Positions 63,082 to 64,000 of a DNA stretch of 64,000 nt are shown piece after piece. Both the position numbers and the translations under genes were made by a program. A model generated the notes under the pieces. The model had not been told where the DNA came from. It was given only the letters and a program-made list of their open reading frames with translations, and did no database searches. Numbering within the stretch: position 1 is the first letter of the stretch; each line of letters starts with the position of its first letter. Location: NCBI GenBank assembly GCA_009692585.1, contig SHYX01000001.1, positions 124,001 through 188,000 of the forward strand. Direction: 5' to 3'. This DNA comes from Myxococcales bacterium (GTDB lineage Bacteria > Myxococcota > UBA796 > SXON01).

Positions 63082-64000
63082 CTACGCCCTGCTCCATCCC
63101 GCCGGACGCAACCGCGACACGGACGCGACCAGCACCGACGACAGGGCCACGACCGCGACCACGAGGAGCCCCCACAGCCACCGGGGCTGGTAGACCAACC
63201 GAACGATGTGCTCCCCAGGCGGCAAGGTCACGGCTCGATAGATCAGGTCCGCCCTCTCGATCGGCACCCGCACCCCATCGACGGTGGCGGTCCAACCCGG
63301 GTACCAGGTGTCGCCCAGGACCAGGGTGCCAGGGCCGGCCGCCGCGATGGTGACGTCGGTGTCGGTGTAGGCGGTGATCTCCGCCTCGGCGAACGCGCCC
63401 CCCCCACACCCGGTGCCCGCGCCCTCGACGACGACGGTGCGACGGGGGTCCTCCGCCAAGGTCGCCGCGAGGGCCGCCTCGGGGGTGGCCACCCCGAGCA
63501 CACAGGGCACCACACGCGCCCGGGGAAGCGCGTCCGGATCCTCGAACAGGTTGTACCGACCCCGGACGCGCGGCACGAGTCCAGGCACGTCGTGTACCGA
63601 CACGATCCACCGCAAAGACAGCCGCCGCCCGAGCGCCGCGTGCTCCAGCCACCGCTCCACCTTCCGGATTCCCCGGTCCCCGACATCGAGGCCCGCGGCC
63701 GCGAGCAGCGCATCATTCCTCATCAACAGGAGAGGCGAAGGCAGGATCACGTCGTTGGTGCCGAGCGGCAGACCCAGGCTGGCACTCAACAGCTCGTCGT
63801 CGAGCGCGGCGTGGACGCGCCGATCGAGAACCGAGAGCCGCCACCCTCCTGGCTCGGTCATCGCGGGAGCCAGCCAGGGCGGCGCCCGGCCGACGTCGGC
63901 AGCGGGCACGGTCGGGTGATAATCGCGCCCGAAGGCCAGTAGATCGAGCGCCACCAACGCGACGAGCACGCGAGGTCGCCGGAGTGCTGCGGCTGTGACC
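63082..64000 (-). CDS. YfhO-like membrane protein, C-terminal part
   Basis: The frame runs off the right edge (at least 305 residues seen). The visible part has a hydrophobic helix ('VLVALVALDLLAF'), a large extracytoplasmic domain, and a second helix at the end ('WLWGLLVVAVVALSSVLVAS'). The segment 'LVLGDTWYPGWTATVDGVRV' followed by 'YRAVTLPPGEHIVRLVYQP' is the recognisable YfhO signature. YfhO proteins are linked to glycosylation of lipoteichoic acid or other surface polymers in Gram-positives and are widespread in Myxococcota. The N-terminal membrane part lies beyond the window. Confidence 0.75.
   Translation of the reverse strand, partial: VTAAALRRPRVLVALVALDLLAFGRDYHPTVPAADVGRAPPWLAPAMTEPGGWRLSVLDRRVHAALDDELLSASLGLPLGTNDVILPSPLLLMRNDALLAAAGLDVGDRGIRKVERWLEHAALGRRLSLRWIVSVHDVPGLVPRVRGRYNLFEDPDALPRARVVPCVLGVATPEAALAATLAEDPRRTVVVEGAGTGCGGGAFAEAEITAYTDTDVTIAAAGPGTLVLGDTWYPGWTATVDGVRVPIERADLIYRAVTLPPGEHIVRLVYQPRWLWGLLVVAVVALSSVLVASVSRLRPAGWSRA

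Noticed and set aside
62883..63353. Plus-strand frame with a good ribosome site beginning 'MIAIVIVFDGKAYVMYF'
   Set aside because: Only the first 45 or so codons look coding; the rest is antisense to the YfhO-like gene. Kept only as a remark on the intergenic region.

Overview
The window is high-GC, gene-dense bacterial DNA, most consistent with an uncultured or little-studied Myxococcota (former Deltaproteobacteria). Evidence: a MYXO-CTERM-like C-terminus (Cys-Gly-Cys, hydrophobic stretch, Arg cluster) on an S8 peptidase; many acidic Asp/Thr/Ser-rich lipoproteins with FG-GAP-like or propeller-like repeats; an abundance of TPR, PDZ and NHL-type extracytoplasmic proteins. No rRNA, tRNA, CRISPR array, insertion sequence or complete mobile element was recognised. 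Genes are packed in short operons in which stop and start codons overlap (ATGA, GTGA, TGATG).

Layout. 1-7956 (+): end of a periplasmic binding protein, thiL, two CorC/CNNM transporters, a zinc polyol-type dehydrogenase, a lidless DnaK-like Hsp70 and a TrmJ-type methyltransferase. 7979-11841 (-): lipoprotein, dapB, dapA, outer-membrane barrel. 11875-14040: a small membrane protein, then a decayed stretch with a multiply frameshifted sialidase-like gene and an antisense SGNH-hydrolase fragment. 14058-18164 (+): discoidin/NHL-like exported protein, unknown partner, L-asparaginase II. 18186-20490 (-): TPR membrane protein, AAA ATPase, DUF5989-like peptide. 20837-24664: hutI, an Asp-Ser repeat lipoprotein, a small exported protein, glgC. 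24740-28616 (+): two lipoproteins, an inositol-phosphatase-family enzyme, an MFS exporter. 28617-29169: decayed. 29170-33204: TetR regulator, patatin, large FG-GAP lipoprotein. 33311-40424 (+): tyrS, methyltransferase, S8 protease, lipoprotein, unknown protein, tdk, esterase. 40579-41410: remnant of an SpvB/Tc-toxin-like gene. 41625-43598 (-): DUF5989 peptide and a 590-aa polytopic protein. 43632-47481 (+): SDR, 2OG-Fe(II) oxygenase, FkbH-like protein, exported protein. 47484-51586 (-): DCC protein, unknown, SDR-SCP2-MaoC multifunctional enzyme, PilZ-like protein. 51870-57668: prfC, remnants, PDZ protein, TonB-type receptor and its lipoprotein. 57811-62689: FolE2 fused to an XRE helix-turn-helix, YaeQ, flavin-dependent halogenase, class II DAHP synthase. 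63082-64000: C-terminal part of a YfhO-like membrane protein that runs off the window.

Most notable: (1) a dispersed intergenic repeat present three times (about 41511-41618, 51636-51857, 58967-59181) with two conserved hairpins whose stems show compensatory changes, suggesting a structured RNA or structured DNA element; (2) a FolE2-XRE fusion whose promoter carries a palindrome over the -35 box, suggesting autoregulation; (3) a recurring class of exported proteins with extremely short signal peptides lacking positive charge; (4) four or five islands of pseudogene fragments between otherwise tightly packed operons.
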